From an uncultured Eubacteriales bacterium (lineage in GTDB: Bacteria; Bacillota; Clostridia; Christensenellales; QALW01), in NCBI GenBank assembly GCA_900552055.1, contig URYI01000007.1, positions 1 to 36,605 of the forward strand: 36,605 nt of DNA, in the 5' to 3' direction. Position numbers and translations under genes: made by a program. This document shows, piece after piece, positions 26,096 through 33,740 of the stretch (the stretch's first letter is position 1; each line of letters opens with the position of its first letter). The notes below the pieces were generated by a model. It was not told where the DNA came from. It was given only the letters and a program-made list of their open reading frames with translations, and made no database searches.

Positions 26096-26626
26096 ATGAA
26101 AGAACTGGTTTTTCCCCTGGCGGATAAAAACACTCTGCTTGATTTAAGGGCGGGGGATGAAGTTATGGTTTCGGGCATAATTTATACGGCGCGGGATGCG
26201 GCCCATAAAAGAATCTGCGCGCTGATTGAAAAAGGGGAGGAGCTGCCCCTGCCTTTAAAAGGACAGGCCATTTATTATACCGGCCCCACTCCTGCGCCGG
26301 AGGGTTTCCCAATAGGCGCCTGCGGACCTACCACCAGCGGCCGCATGGACGCGTATGCTCCTAGGCTGATAGAGTTAGGGCTTGCGGCCATGATAGGCAA
26401 GGGGCCGCGCAGTGAGGAGGTGTGCCGTTGCTGTGTTAAGTACGGCGCGGTATATCTGGCCGCGGCAGGCGGTGCGGGCGCATATATGGCCTCCTGCGTG
26501 AAGGAATGTCAGGTTATTGCCTTTAAAGAGCTGCAAAGCGAGGCTGTGCACAGGCTCCGGGTGGAAAATATGCTGCTGGTGACCGCTATAGACGCGCATG
26601 GAGGGAATCTTTTTAACAGGGATTGA
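26096..26626 (+). CDS. Class I fumarate hydratase, beta subunit
   Basis: A 176-residue protein with AGGAGGAGG at the ribosome site. It is the C-terminal-half homologue of class I fumarases (TtdB/FumA C-terminal family). Motifs are YYTGPTPAPEGFPIGACGPTT, SGRMDAYAPRLIELGLAAMIGKG and a final FKELQSEAVHRLRVENM. It supplies substrate-binding residues across the interface with the alpha subunit. Such enzymes serve the reductive or partial TCA branch typical of anaerobes. No clear terminator follows. Confidence 0.92.
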   Translation: MKELVFPLADKNTLLDLRAGDEVMVSGIIYTARDAAHKRICALIEKGEELPLPLKGQAIYYTGPTPAPEGFPIGACGPTTSGRMDAYAPRLIELGLAAMIGKGPRSEEVCRCCVKYGAVYLAAAGGAGAYMASCVKECQVIAFKELQSEAVHRLRVENMLLVTAIDAHGGNLFNRD

Positions 26627-27068
26627 AATCCTGGGCAACAGGCGTTAGCATGAGCCTAAAAAACTGTCTGTGCGCACGCGTGCCGCTGAAATGTATGCTG
26701 TGCAGGTTATTATTGTATTATTCAGCGTTATGGTTAAAGGGATAACGCGCGTTTTCTCTGTAAATATGCCTGCTTCCCGCGTTCACCTCAGCCGGCATGG
26801 TGAAACGGATAATGTTATAATAGCGGAGTCCGGTGCGCCAGCTCTCTTTGTCTTGGAAACTGGCTTCTGGGGCTGAGGGCGCAGAGTCAAAATGCGCTGG
26901 TTTCCCTCCTCAAAAGTTGCAAAAGGGACGGCTTTTAGCGGCTTGGAGCAAAGGTAGTGCGGCATAAGGCAAATTAAGTCCTTTTCGCCGTATTTTGCCT
27001 TTAAATATCAATCTTATCCGAAACGCATATAAAGCAGTATTTGTCAGAGCGCAGGAATGTCTGAATTA
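26627..27068. other. Non-coding stretch with a 27-bp copy of downstream gene sequence
   Basis: No gene is supported. A 67-codon frame at 26670 lacks a ribosome site and homology. Positions 26797-26823 exactly match 27562-27588 inside the next gene (27 bp), in the same orientation. No strong terminator for the fumarase operon was found. Confidence 0.5.
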
Positions 27069-27097
27069 TTGACGTTTTTGCGCTTTTGTGATATAAA
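27069..27097 (+). promoter_or_regulatory. Sigma-A promoter of the beta-helix surface protein gene
   Basis: TTGACG (27069-27074), a 17-nt spacer and TATAAA (27092-27097). The leader would be ~115 nt. Confidence 0.7.
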
Positions 27098-27218
27098 TTA
27101 ATTAATTTTAAATTTAATTCTTGAAAAATGCAGGACGGGCGGCAAATACAGTAATAACGCTGCCTGGACAGTATTTGAAAAGATGGGCTGTTTATTTTGT
27201 TTAAGGAGAGAGATTGTC

Positions 27219-28394
27219 ATGAAAAATGCAAAACGTATATTGCTTGTATTTCTTACGCTTTCACTATTTATGCCGGCATTGCAGGCCGGAGCGCTTGCTG
27301 AGGAGGAGGTTACTGTTGTTTCGGACGCCGGCCAGCTGCTGGAGGCTGTTAATGACCCCGGCGTAACTAATATAAGGCTGGATGCTTCCTTTGACGCAAC
27401 GGGCAGCGGAGTGGTAAATGTAAGCGGCAAGATAATAGATTTGGGCGGGAATACCATTTCTGCTGATAATTTCACATTGATTTTTGAAGGAACAAATTTT
27501 ACTTTGAAAAACGGCGCCTTTGATTCCAAAGGAGGCGCCTATGCGCTGTTTATAGGAGATAATGGTGAAACGGATAATGTTATAATAGAGGGCATAACTG
27601 CTGTCGGCGGTATAAACGTTTATAATGCAACCAACGTAGTGCTGCGGGATGTAAATGTTACCGGAACTGATTACTATGCCGTCTGGTGCGATGAAAACGG
27701 CCATGTTACCATTGAAAGCGGCGAATTTGCGACAAACGGCAATGCTGTTTTAGGATTGACGCTGACCGATTCTGAATTGAATATAAACGGCGGTAATTTT
27801 ATTACCAACGGCAAGCCGCTGGTGCTTTTAGGCAGCTATGGAACTCCCGTCATAAGCGGCGGCCAGTTTGATACTGAAGTAAATGAAGAATACTTTGCCG
27901 AGGGCGCGGAGCTTATATCAAATCCTGAAGGCGGATACCTTGTCTGCGACCACAGCAATACCGAGACCAGGAACGCTCAGGCGGCTACCTGCGTTTCAAA
28001 GGGCTATACCGGAGAGGTTTACTGTGCTGATTGCGGTAAAAAGCTTTCGGACGGAGAAGAACTTCCTATGCTGGACCATGACCTTGAGGCGGTTGAAGGC
28101 AAAGCGCCTACCTGCGTTTCAAAGGGCTTTGAGGCTTACTGGGTATGCTCTGTATGCAATCAGATGTTTTCGGATGCTCAGGGTAAAAATGCTATAAGCG
28201 AGCCGGCGGCAATTTCTCCTACCGGGGAGCATGATTATGTGGACGGAATATGCTCCATGTGCGGCCGAAAGGATCCGGCTCTTTCCGACCCGTCGGGTAC
28301 CGGCGACAGCCTTGTGGGCTGGATGGTTATTGTTCTGGCGGCGGGCGCCGCGGGTTTAACGGCGGTCCAATCAAAGAAAAAATCCAGACGGTAA
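27219..28394 (+). CDS. Secreted beta-helix-like surface protein with Cys-rich repeats and degenerate sorting signal
   Basis: A 391-residue protein. The ATG at 27219 has AAGGAG 10 nt upstream and opens a signal peptide (MKNAKRILLVFLTLS ... ALA). Residues ~25-225 form a Gly/Asn/Thr/Val-rich region with short periodic strands, as in right-handed parallel beta-helices. Residues ~235-355 hold Cys-rich repeats (CDHSNTETRN, AATCVSKGYTGEVYCADCGKKL, APTCVSKGFEAYWVCSVCNQMF, CSMCGRKDP), a common module of clostridial surface proteins. At DNA level two repeats share CTACCTGCGTTTCAAAGGGC. The end reads PSGTGDSLVGW, a hydrophobic helix and KKKSRR, resembling a (x)PxTGD sorting signal that has lost its canonical form. 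It may be wall- or membrane-attached; the role (adhesion, glycan binding) is not shown. Confidence 0.85.
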   Translation: MKNAKRILLVFLTLSLFMPALQAGALAEEEVTVVSDAGQLLEAVNDPGVTNIRLDASFDATGSGVVNVSGKIIDLGGNTISADNFTLIFEGTNFTLKNGAFDSKGGAYALFIGDNGETDNVIIEGITAVGGINVYNATNVVLRDVNVTGTDYYAVWCDENGHVTIESGEFATNGNAVLGLTLTDSELNINGGNFITNGKPLVLLGSYGTPVISGGQFDTEVNEEYFAEGAELISNPEGGYLVCDHSNTETRNAQAATCVSKGYTGEVYCADCGKKLSDGEELPMLDHDLEAVEGKAPTCVSKGFEAYWVCSVCNQMFSDAQGKNAISEPAAISPTGEHDYVDGICSMCGRKDPALSDPSGTGDSLVGWMVIVLAAGAAGLTAVQSKKKSRR

Positions 28395-28650
28395 TTTAAA
28401 GTTCAATATATTAAAAGGCCCGCGGAAATCTGACGCAGCCGCATAAGACAGTATTATATATAATTCACCGTGCTGCGCCCAAACGGCGCTTGCCCTGACG
28501 GGCAAGTAAAGTTTCCCTGCGGCAGTTGAAGTTGCTTTGCAGTGAAGCCTGCTGCGTAATGGCCTTGCGGCAAACTTAACTTCACATTTGACAAACACTT
28601 TACTGTAATTTATTGCAGCTTCACTTCAAACCGAAGGTTTGAAACTTCAT
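28395..28650. repeat. Non-coding stretch with hairpins of an apparent repeat element
   Basis: CTTGCCC-TGAC-GGGCAAG (28489-28506) and TTCAAACC-GAA-GGTTTGAA (28625-28643) are perfect hairpins. Between them several copies of GAAGTT, TTCAC and TTGCAG-like words recur in both orientations, giving partly palindromic sequence. There is no coding potential. Confidence 0.5.
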
Positions 28651-28710
28651 AAAATAAGATACCGCTCGAAAAGGAATCCCTTGGTTCTTCTTCGGGCGGT
28701 TTTGTCTTAT
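28651..28710 (+). terminator. Probable terminator downstream of the surface protein gene
   Basis: ACCGCTCGAA pairs with TTCGGGCGGT (one G-U) plus a partial AAGGAA/TTCTT extension, followed by TTTTGTCTTAT. It is 270 bp past the stop codon. Confidence 0.5.
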
Positions 28711-28745
28711 ACCGCAGTAAGCAGGGAATTTGCACGGCAAACGCT

Positions 28746-29022
28746 TACCCTGAATTGACAAGGGGATACACGTCTCCAGCGGCCTGATTCCGGCATTTTC
28801 TGCGTCATCGTCAATGGGTGCGCGTTCAGTGCGCCTCGTTCCGCTTCCTTGAAAATGCCGGAATCAGACCTGCTGGAGGCTGAAGAGTCAGACGGCGGCC
28901 GTTTGAGTAACCTGCAAAGCGCCTGAACGACGTGTGCTGGACGTACACGGAGGGAAAAGCAGCACGGCAGGACACTCAAACAGCCCTGTCCTGACCGTAT
29001 ATGCCCTTATCAATTTAGGGTA
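28746..29022. mobile_element. MITE-like element, copy 3 (subfamily I, full length)
   Basis: A 277-bp element with imperfect ~27-bp terminal inverted repeats (TACCCTGAATTGACAAGG against TACCCTAAATTGATAAGG) and TA at both edges. Hairpin A pairs GATTCCGGCATTTT (28786-28799) perfectly with 28852-28865. Hairpin B is closed by GTTTGAGT and ACTCAAAC. Copy 1 is the same sequence lacking hairpin B. There is no transposase. Confidence 0.88.
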
Positions 29023-29059
29023 TTGTTTTATAGAAATACTTCCTTATCGGAGGTGCCCT

Positions 29060-29097
29060 ATCCTTGAGCCGGTTTTTCTAATCCTCAAGGATTTTTC
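29060..29097 (+). terminator. Terminator-like stem-loop
   Basis: ATCCTTGAG (29060-29068) and CTCAAGGAT (29084-29092) are a perfect 9-bp pair followed by TTTTTC. It is oriented plus although the adjacent gene remnant is minus, so the assignment is tentative. Confidence 0.35.
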
Positions 29098-29201
29098 AAA
29101 ATCCAGTTAAACCGTGGTTTTCTAAGACCCGCAGGGTTCCATAGAACCGGCAGGCGTATTTTCATTTAAAACCATCAGCTCCAGGTCACAAAAGCCGCCG
29201 C

Positions 29202-29580
29202 CTATCTTCTCTTAAAAATATAGCTCCTGAAAATTCGCTTGTCCGGCGTTCCATTAATGCGCGCAATTCCAATGCCGCCCGCACCGACCGCCACGACCGT
29301 CTGCCCCGGTGTTCCCGGTATAACCTCCATATCCACCTTATATGTAAACTTATCACTATACTTCTGCACGAAATAAGCTCCGACAAGCGCAACCTCCTGC
29401 GGTGAGGTCAGCGTACCCAGCTGATAGTCCTCGTACAAATATACTGCGTAGCAGTAATTAGTGCTGCTATACAGTGCCACTCCCTCAAATCCAACAACAA
29501 AATTAGTCGCCTTGGCCAGATCAGCGTCAATCATTTTAAAAAGCGGGATCTGCCCCAGGACCTGCGCATTTGTCCCTTTA
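29202..29580 (-). pseudogene. C-terminal half of a membrane protein gene split by IS21
   Basis: This frame (from GTNAQVLGQIPLF to the final SYIFKRR) has no start or ribosome site of its own; its apparent start lies in the IS end. Removing the IS and one CTTTA duplicate joins it in frame to the fragment at 32395-32788: ...FLEKTLAK + GTNAQVLGQ.... The restored protein would be ~255 residues. This half (~124 residues) looks soluble and contains YAVYLYEDYQLG and a Gly-rich VVAVGAGGIGIARING stretch. No family was recognised. Confidence 0.85.
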
Positions 29581-29627
29581 TGTAAATACCGCCGCGAGAG
29601 CCGCACTTGCACGGAGTTTTAGCCGCA
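29581..29627. repeat. IS21 left terminal inverted repeat (47 bp)
   Basis: This sequence is the exact reverse complement of 32348-32394. A second, partial copy of the ACGGAGT...GCCGC motif follows directly. Confidence 0.95.
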
Positions 29628-29730
29628 CCATCACGGAGTGAGCCGCAGTCGGAGAAAAAGGCTCAAAAATCCTGTATAATATTAGTGGCACACGGACGTG
29701 TGACTACAAATTTACAGGAGGGATACCGAA

Positions 29731-31290
29731 ATGGTAGACTACCGAGAAATCCTGAGACTGGCATCGGAACCGAGAAACAGTCAAAGGCAAATAGCCGCGA
29801 GTGTGGGAAGCTCGCATCACACCGTAAAAGAAGTGGTGGAAACTGCAAGACTCAAGGGTATTGAATGGCCGCTTGAGGAAACTGTCAGCAACGAGATGCT
29901 CATGAGCATCCTCTTTCCGGACAAGTACGAGTCGAGCAGCTGCTTCCTCGAACCGGATTATGAGTATATCCACAAAGAACTTGCTAAGCCCGGTGTCACA
30001 ATGACACTGCTCTGGAACGAGTATCGCATCAAATGTGAGGAGTGCGGAAAGAGACCGTACATGTCCACCCAGTTTGGAGACAAGTATCGCAGATGGGCGC
30101 GAATCACCAAGGCAACCATGCGCATTCATCACAAGCCCGGCGATGTTATGGAAGTGGATTGGGCGGGTAACACCTTGCCGATTTACGATTCCGTAACCGG
30201 CGAAGTAAAGCTTGCGTACTTGTTTGTGGCAGTATTACCTTGCAGTTGTTACACATACGCGGAAATATGCCCGGATATGAAGAGCGAGAGTTGGCTCTAT
30301 TGCCATGCGCACGCATACAACTATTTCGGTGGCGTTACACGGCTACTGGTTCCGGACAATCTGAAAACCGGTGTTACCTTGAACACAAGGTATGAAACGG
30401 TGCTGAACCGTAGCTACAAGGAGCTGGCAGAGTATTATGACACAGCCATCGTTCCTTGCCGTGTGGAAGCGCCGAAGGACAAAAGCCATGCAGAGGGCGG
30501 TGTTAAATACGCATCCACTTGGATATTGGCAGCACTTCGCAACGAGCACTTCTTTTCGCTTGAGGAAGCATCCGAAGCGGTGAAGCTTAAGCTGGAGGAG
30601 TTGAATGACCGTACATTTACCGACAGAAATCGAAATGGCAGCAGAAGATCAAGTTTTTTCGAAGAAGAACGGAGTTACCTGAAGCCGTTGCCTGCACATT
30701 CCTATGAACCGGCGATTTGGATACCAAGCATGAAGGTGGGATATGATTATTTGGTCTCTGACGGACTTAACAAATATTCGGTTCCGTTTGACCTGATCGG
30801 GGAAAGAGTAGATATACGCACAACGAGAAATACCGTTGAGGTCTTTTACCGGGGAAACAGAGTGGCTCTTCATGTAAGATCTCATACCGCACAGAGAGAT
30901 CCTATTGTCAATCCCGAGCATATGACTCCGGAGCACCGCAAATATTTGAATTACAATACAGAGGACTTTCTGTTGTGGGCATCAGCGGTCGGTGCAAAAA
31001 CAACACAAGTCGTGAAATATTTCTTGAATTCGGGCAAAGAAGCGGAACAAGGCTTTAAGGCTTGCGTAAGTCTTAACAAGATGGTGGAGAAATACGGAAA
31101 AGAAAAAATTGAAGAAGCCTGCGGCAAGGTTCTTTTATACACCTCGACACCGTCAATACGCATCATTACTACGGTACTGAAAAGCGCGCCGGACAAGCAA
31201 ACCAAGCATACGGACAAGCCCGATTACTCCAACAGTTACGGTATTACTCGCGGTGTGGAGTATTACAAGAAGGGTGGTGCGTCAAAATGA
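29731..31290 (+). CDS. istA: IS21-family transposase IstA
   Basis: A 519-residue protein with an AGGAGGG ribosome site. It catalyses strand transfer of the element. An N-terminal helix-turn-helix (NSQRQIAASVGSSHHTVKEV, ~16-35) binds the ends. The integrase core carries a DDE triad: D143 in MEVDWAG, D209 in VPDNLK and E255 in SHAEGGVKY. C-terminal beta and helical segments follow. The reading frame is intact. It overlaps istB by ATGA. A TATAAT-like -10 lies in the left end. Confidence 0.97.
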   Translation: MVDYREILRLASEPRNSQRQIAASVGSSHHTVKEVVETARLKGIEWPLEETVSNEMLMSILFPDKYESSSCFLEPDYEYIHKELAKPGVTMTLLWNEYRIKCEECGKRPYMSTQFGDKYRRWARITKATMRIHHKPGDVMEVDWAGNTLPIYDSVTGEVKLAYLFVAVLPCSCYTYAEICPDMKSESWLYCHAHAYNYFGGVTRLLVPDNLKTGVTLNTRYETVLNRSYKELAEYYDTAIVPCRVEAPKDKSHAEGGVKYASTWILAALRNEHFFSLEEASEAVKLKLEELNDRTFTDRNRNGSRRSSFFEEERSYLKPLPAHSYEPAIWIPSMKVGYDYLVSDGLNKYSVPFDLIGERVDIRTTRNTVEVFYRGNRVALHVRSHTAQRDPIVNPEHMTPEHRKYLNYNTEDFLLWASAVGAKTTQVVKYFLNSGKEAEQGFKACVSLNKMVEKYGKEKIEEACGKVLLYTSTPSIRIITTVLKSAPDKQTKHTDKPDYSNSYGITRGVEYYKKGGASK

Positions 31291-32054
31291 TCGATTCCGC
31301 TACACTTGAGCTTTTGCGTTCTATGAAATTAAGTGCCATGGCAAGCGAGCTGAAAAAGCAGCTTGAAGATCCCGTTACTTATGGCAACCTCGGGTTTGAG
31401 GAGCGCATTGCATTACTTGTCGATGCAGAATGGGCGCGTCGCCAAGCGAACAAATTGACGAAATATATTCACAACGCGAAGTTAGCGATTCCGAGTGCCG
31501 TCATAGAAGACATTGAGTATTATGAAGACCGGCATCTCGACAAGGCTCAAATACAACGCTTAGCCACCTGTAAATACATAGATGAAGGACACCATATTAT
31601 CTTCAAAGGAGCCTCCGGCAACGGAAAGACCTACCTTGCCTGCGCTCTCGGCAATGCTGCTTGCAGAAAGTTCAAGACGGTTCGGTATATCCGTATGCCC
31701 GAGCTGTTAGATGAACTGAGTGTTGCAAGAGCCTGTGGGGATTTTAAGAAAACGGTCAAAAAATTTCAGCAGGTAGACCTTCTGATCCTTGACGAATGGC
31801 TCATCCGCTGTCTTGCACCGAATGAATCATACGATCTGCTTGAGATTATTGAGGCAAGGTGCAGTCACGGAGCAACGATTTTCTGTACGCAATTTGAGGT
31901 GGCGGGATGGTACAAACGCATCAATCCGGATCCCGAGAGTGACAGTCCCATCTCCGAAGCAATCATGGACAGGATCAAGCACAATGCTTATGACGTCCTG
32001 ATCGACGGAGAAAAATCCATGCGCGAAAGGCACGGACTTAATCCGGAAGAATGA
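31287..32054 (+). CDS. istB: IS21-family helper ATPase IstB
   Basis: A 255-residue AAA+ protein related to DnaC/DnaA ATPases. It assists IstA in target capture. Walker A is GASGNGKT (108-115) and Walker B is VDLLILDEW (163-171), with an N-terminal IstB domain (LLRSMKLSAMASEL). It starts inside the istA stop (ATGA), so translation is coupled. It appears intact. Confidence 0.97.
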   Translation: MIDSATLELLRSMKLSAMASELKKQLEDPVTYGNLGFEERIALLVDAEWARRQANKLTKYIHNAKLAIPSAVIEDIEYYEDRHLDKAQIQRLATCKYIDEGHHIIFKGASGNGKTYLACALGNAACRKFKTVRYIRMPELLDELSVARACGDFKKTVKKFQQVDLLILDEWLIRCLAPNESYDLLEIIEARCSHGATIFCTQFEVAGWYKRINPDPESDSPISEAIMDRIKHNAYDVLIDGEKSMRERHGLNPEE

Positions 32055-32347
32055 TCTGACCACGAGATATTGGGGCTCTGCCCCAAACCCCGAGGTTTAA
32101 CGCTTTAAGGGTTTTCCGGGAAGAGTGATGTTATGTTTGTTACAACAAAAAAGAAGAGCGATCCCCATGTGCGGCATGGTATCACTCTTCCCGCTAAACC
32201 CCGTATACGGCGCTCAGGTCGCTCCTCAGCGTTGCCCTGTCCTCCGTTACAGCTAAAAGCATACTTATGATACCACGTTGCCGTCTGATTGTCAATATTT
32301 CATGTGCGGCTATCGTTCGTGACAATGCGGCTAAAACTCCGTCAGCC
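32055..32347. other. IS21 3' non-coding segment
   Basis: It contains a TTGGGG-CTCTG-CCCCAA hairpin and a long-range 13-bp inverted repeat, CGGGAAGAGTGAT (32117-32129) with 32181-32193. The internal GCGGCTAAAACTCCGT transposase-site repeat is near 32328. Confidence 0.6.
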
Positions 32348-32394
32348 TGCGGCTAAAACTCCGTGCAAGTGCGGCTCTCGCGGCGGTATTTACA
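32348..32394. repeat. IS21 right terminal inverted repeat (47 bp)
   Basis: This sequence is the exact reverse complement of 29581-29627, followed by the CTTTA target duplicate. Confidence 0.95.
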
Positions 32395-32788
32395 CTTTAG
32401 CCAGGGTCTTTTCCAGAAATATTTTTGCGATAAACGGACCAATAACCAAAGCAGCTATAAATGCGACTAGATTTAAAAGCAAAGTACCAAATTCACCCGC
32501 AAACAAAGAAGTAAACAGGACCAGCCCCGTGTAAACAATGGAAAATCCGCCTATAACCAGGCCTATAAATCCTATTGTTATTTGCAGAGTCCCCATGCCC
32601 GACCTGTTTATTTTTATTCCCCAAACTTTGCCCGAATAAACAGAGGTAAAAAGCATAAAAGAAAAACCCAGCAGGAAGCCGCCGGCCAAGCTGATTATGA
32701 CAGGCGGGAAATCTCCTACCAAGGAATAACTGAACCCCGCTATAACACCTCCCAGAATTACAACAAGATAAGCCATTTTATTCGTCAT
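32395..32788 (-). pseudogene. N-terminal half of a four-helix membrane protein gene split by IS21
   Basis: The ATG at 32788 follows GGGGAGAGG. Four hydrophobic segments are visible (AYLVVILGGVIAGFSYSL, VIISLAGGFLLGFSFMLF, IGFIGLVIGGFSIVYTGLV, LLLNLVAFIAALVIGPFI). The frame runs into the IS after ...FLEKTLAK and stops two codons later, at the IS end. The missing C-terminal half is at 29202-29580. A strong minus-strand promoter and a palindrome lie upstream, next to a divergent XRE regulator, so the intact gene was probably controlled by that regulator. No family was recognised. Confidence 0.88.
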
Positions 32789-32820
32789 AAATCCTCTCCC
32801 CTTTATTATTTGTTATAAGG

Positions 32821-32848
32821 ATTATAGACGTTTTATGTCTAAAGTCAA
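32821..32848 (-). promoter_or_regulatory. Promoter of the IS21-split membrane protein gene
   Basis: On the minus strand, TTGACT (32848-32843), a 16-nt spacer and TATAAT (32826-32821). Its start is ~33 nt upstream of the ATG. Confidence 0.7.
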
Positions 32849-32865
32849 TAGAAAGTTTCTTTCTA
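32849..32865. promoter_or_regulatory. Operator candidate (17-bp palindrome) for the XRE regulator
   Basis: TAGAAAG-TTT-CTTTCTA is a perfect 7-bp dyad abutting the -35 of the minus promoter, in the short spacer between the regulator and its divergent neighbour. A second small dyad, AGAC...GTCT, lies at 32826-32840. Confidence 0.5.
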
Positions 32866-32890
32866 GCTTAAAATAACCAGGGTGACTAAA

Positions 32891-33106
32891 ATGGAACTTT
32901 CTTTTGGCGAAAAAATACGCAGTCTCCGTGAAGATATGGAGCTGAACCAAACACAGCTGGGTCAGGCGCTTAATATGACTCAACGGAAAATATCCTATAT
33001 TGAATGCGGGAAATACGAACCCAGTATTGAGGATATCATAGCATTTTGCCGTTTTTTTAATGTTTCAGCAGATTTCCTGCTGGGAATAAAGAAAGAGCGG
33101 TATTAA
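32891..33106 (+). CDS. XRE-family helix-turn-helix regulator
   Basis: A 71-residue protein. The ATG at 32891 is preferred over GTG at 32882 because AGGGTG lies 6 nt upstream of it. It is a single HTH_3 domain: FGEKIRSLREDMELNQTQLGQALNMTQRKISYIECGKYEPSIEDIIAFCRFF, ending NVSADFLLG, typical of Cro/CI-like repressors without an effector domain. It is divergent from the IS-split membrane protein gene, with a palindrome between them, so autoregulation and control of that gene are likely. Confidence 0.93.
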   Translation: MELSFGEKIRSLREDMELNQTQLGQALNMTQRKISYIECGKYEPSIEDIIAFCRFFNVSADFLLGIKKERY

Positions 33107-33463
33107 AACCGCTGTCTTTAAGCCTTATATGCCGGCAAACAATTCCCATAAAGCGCACAGAATGGCCGTAGGCAGATTCTGGCGGCACGCTTGTAATTAT
33201 AACCGCTAAAAAATATCTGAAATTTCCGGTATCCAATTTAAATAATTTCAGTAGGCAATATCCTTACACCTGACGCTTGCTGTGCACCCAGGCGATTGAA
33301 CTGCCGGCAACCATGCTCATGCACAAACCAGGGTTGAAATTCTGCAATCCGCCTATTAGAAACAATACCGTGCCTATTAAAGCATACGCCTCACTAAAAA
33401 CAAACAGCGATAATTCAATTAGATTCAGAAACCACTCAGGACATGCTGTATTTTTCACTTGGC
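33107..33463. other. Mostly non-coding stretch before MITE copy 4
   Basis: No promoter or RNA gene was recognised. It contains the weak small minus-strand frame listed separately. Confidence 0.4.
33264..33458 (-). CDS. Possible small membrane protein or gene remnant abutting a MITE
   Basis: A 64-codon frame beginning with GTG, with two hydrophobic segments (LIELSLFVFSEAYALIGTVLFLIGG and LCMSMVAGSSIAWV). No ribosome site is visible. The frame continues open towards MITE copy 4, whose edge is 6 nt upstream. It may be the 3' remnant of a gene cut by the MITE, or spurious. Confidence 0.3.
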   Translation of the reverse strand: MKNTACPEWFLNLIELSLFVFSEAYALIGTVLFLIGGLQNFNPGLCMSMVAGSSIAWVHSKRQV

Positions 33464-33740
33464 TACCCTCAGTTTACAAGGAACTACACGCCTCAAAACA
33501 GAATAATTTCTCCATTTTCCGCGTTATCCTCAATCAGCGTACTCCCCGGTACGCTTTCTTCGTCTGCCTTGAAAATGAAGAAATTCTTTTCGTTTGAGCT
33601 CTCAAAGTCAGAGGGCATAAAATTTGTGTCAGGCAAAGCGCGCTTTTAAACGACATTTACCGGGCGTACTTAGAGTCAAAGCAGCCCAGCAGGACGCATA
33701 TTTTATGCCTTCTGACCGTCTTGCTTATAAACTGAGGGTA
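33464..33740. mobile_element. MITE-like element, copy 4 (subfamily II)
   Basis: A 277-bp element with ends TACCCTCAGTTTACAAGG and, inverted, TACCCTCAGTTTATAAGC, and TA at both outer edges. Hairpin A pairs AATTTCTCCATTTT (33506-33519) with 33572-33585 (one G-T). Hairpin B is closed by CATAAAAT and ATTTTATG. Its right end encodes the last residues and stop codon of the GH127 gene. Confidence 0.88.

Larger units (their letters stand above)
29581..32394 (+). mobile_element. IS21-family insertion sequence, complete
   Basis: A 2814-bp element. Its ends are perfect 47-bp inverted repeats beginning TGTAAATACCGCC, and it is flanked by 5-bp target duplications CTTTA (29576-29580 and 32395-32399). It encodes istA and istB with the 4-bp overlap typical of IS21. 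The motif GCGGCTAAAACTCCGT recurs inside both ends, as expected for multiple transposase sites. Intact ends, genes and duplications point to a recent insertion. Confidence 0.97.

Noticed and set aside
26670..26876. 67-codon frame containing the 27-bp repeat
   Set aside because: No ribosome site or recognisable product; only the repeat itself is of interest.
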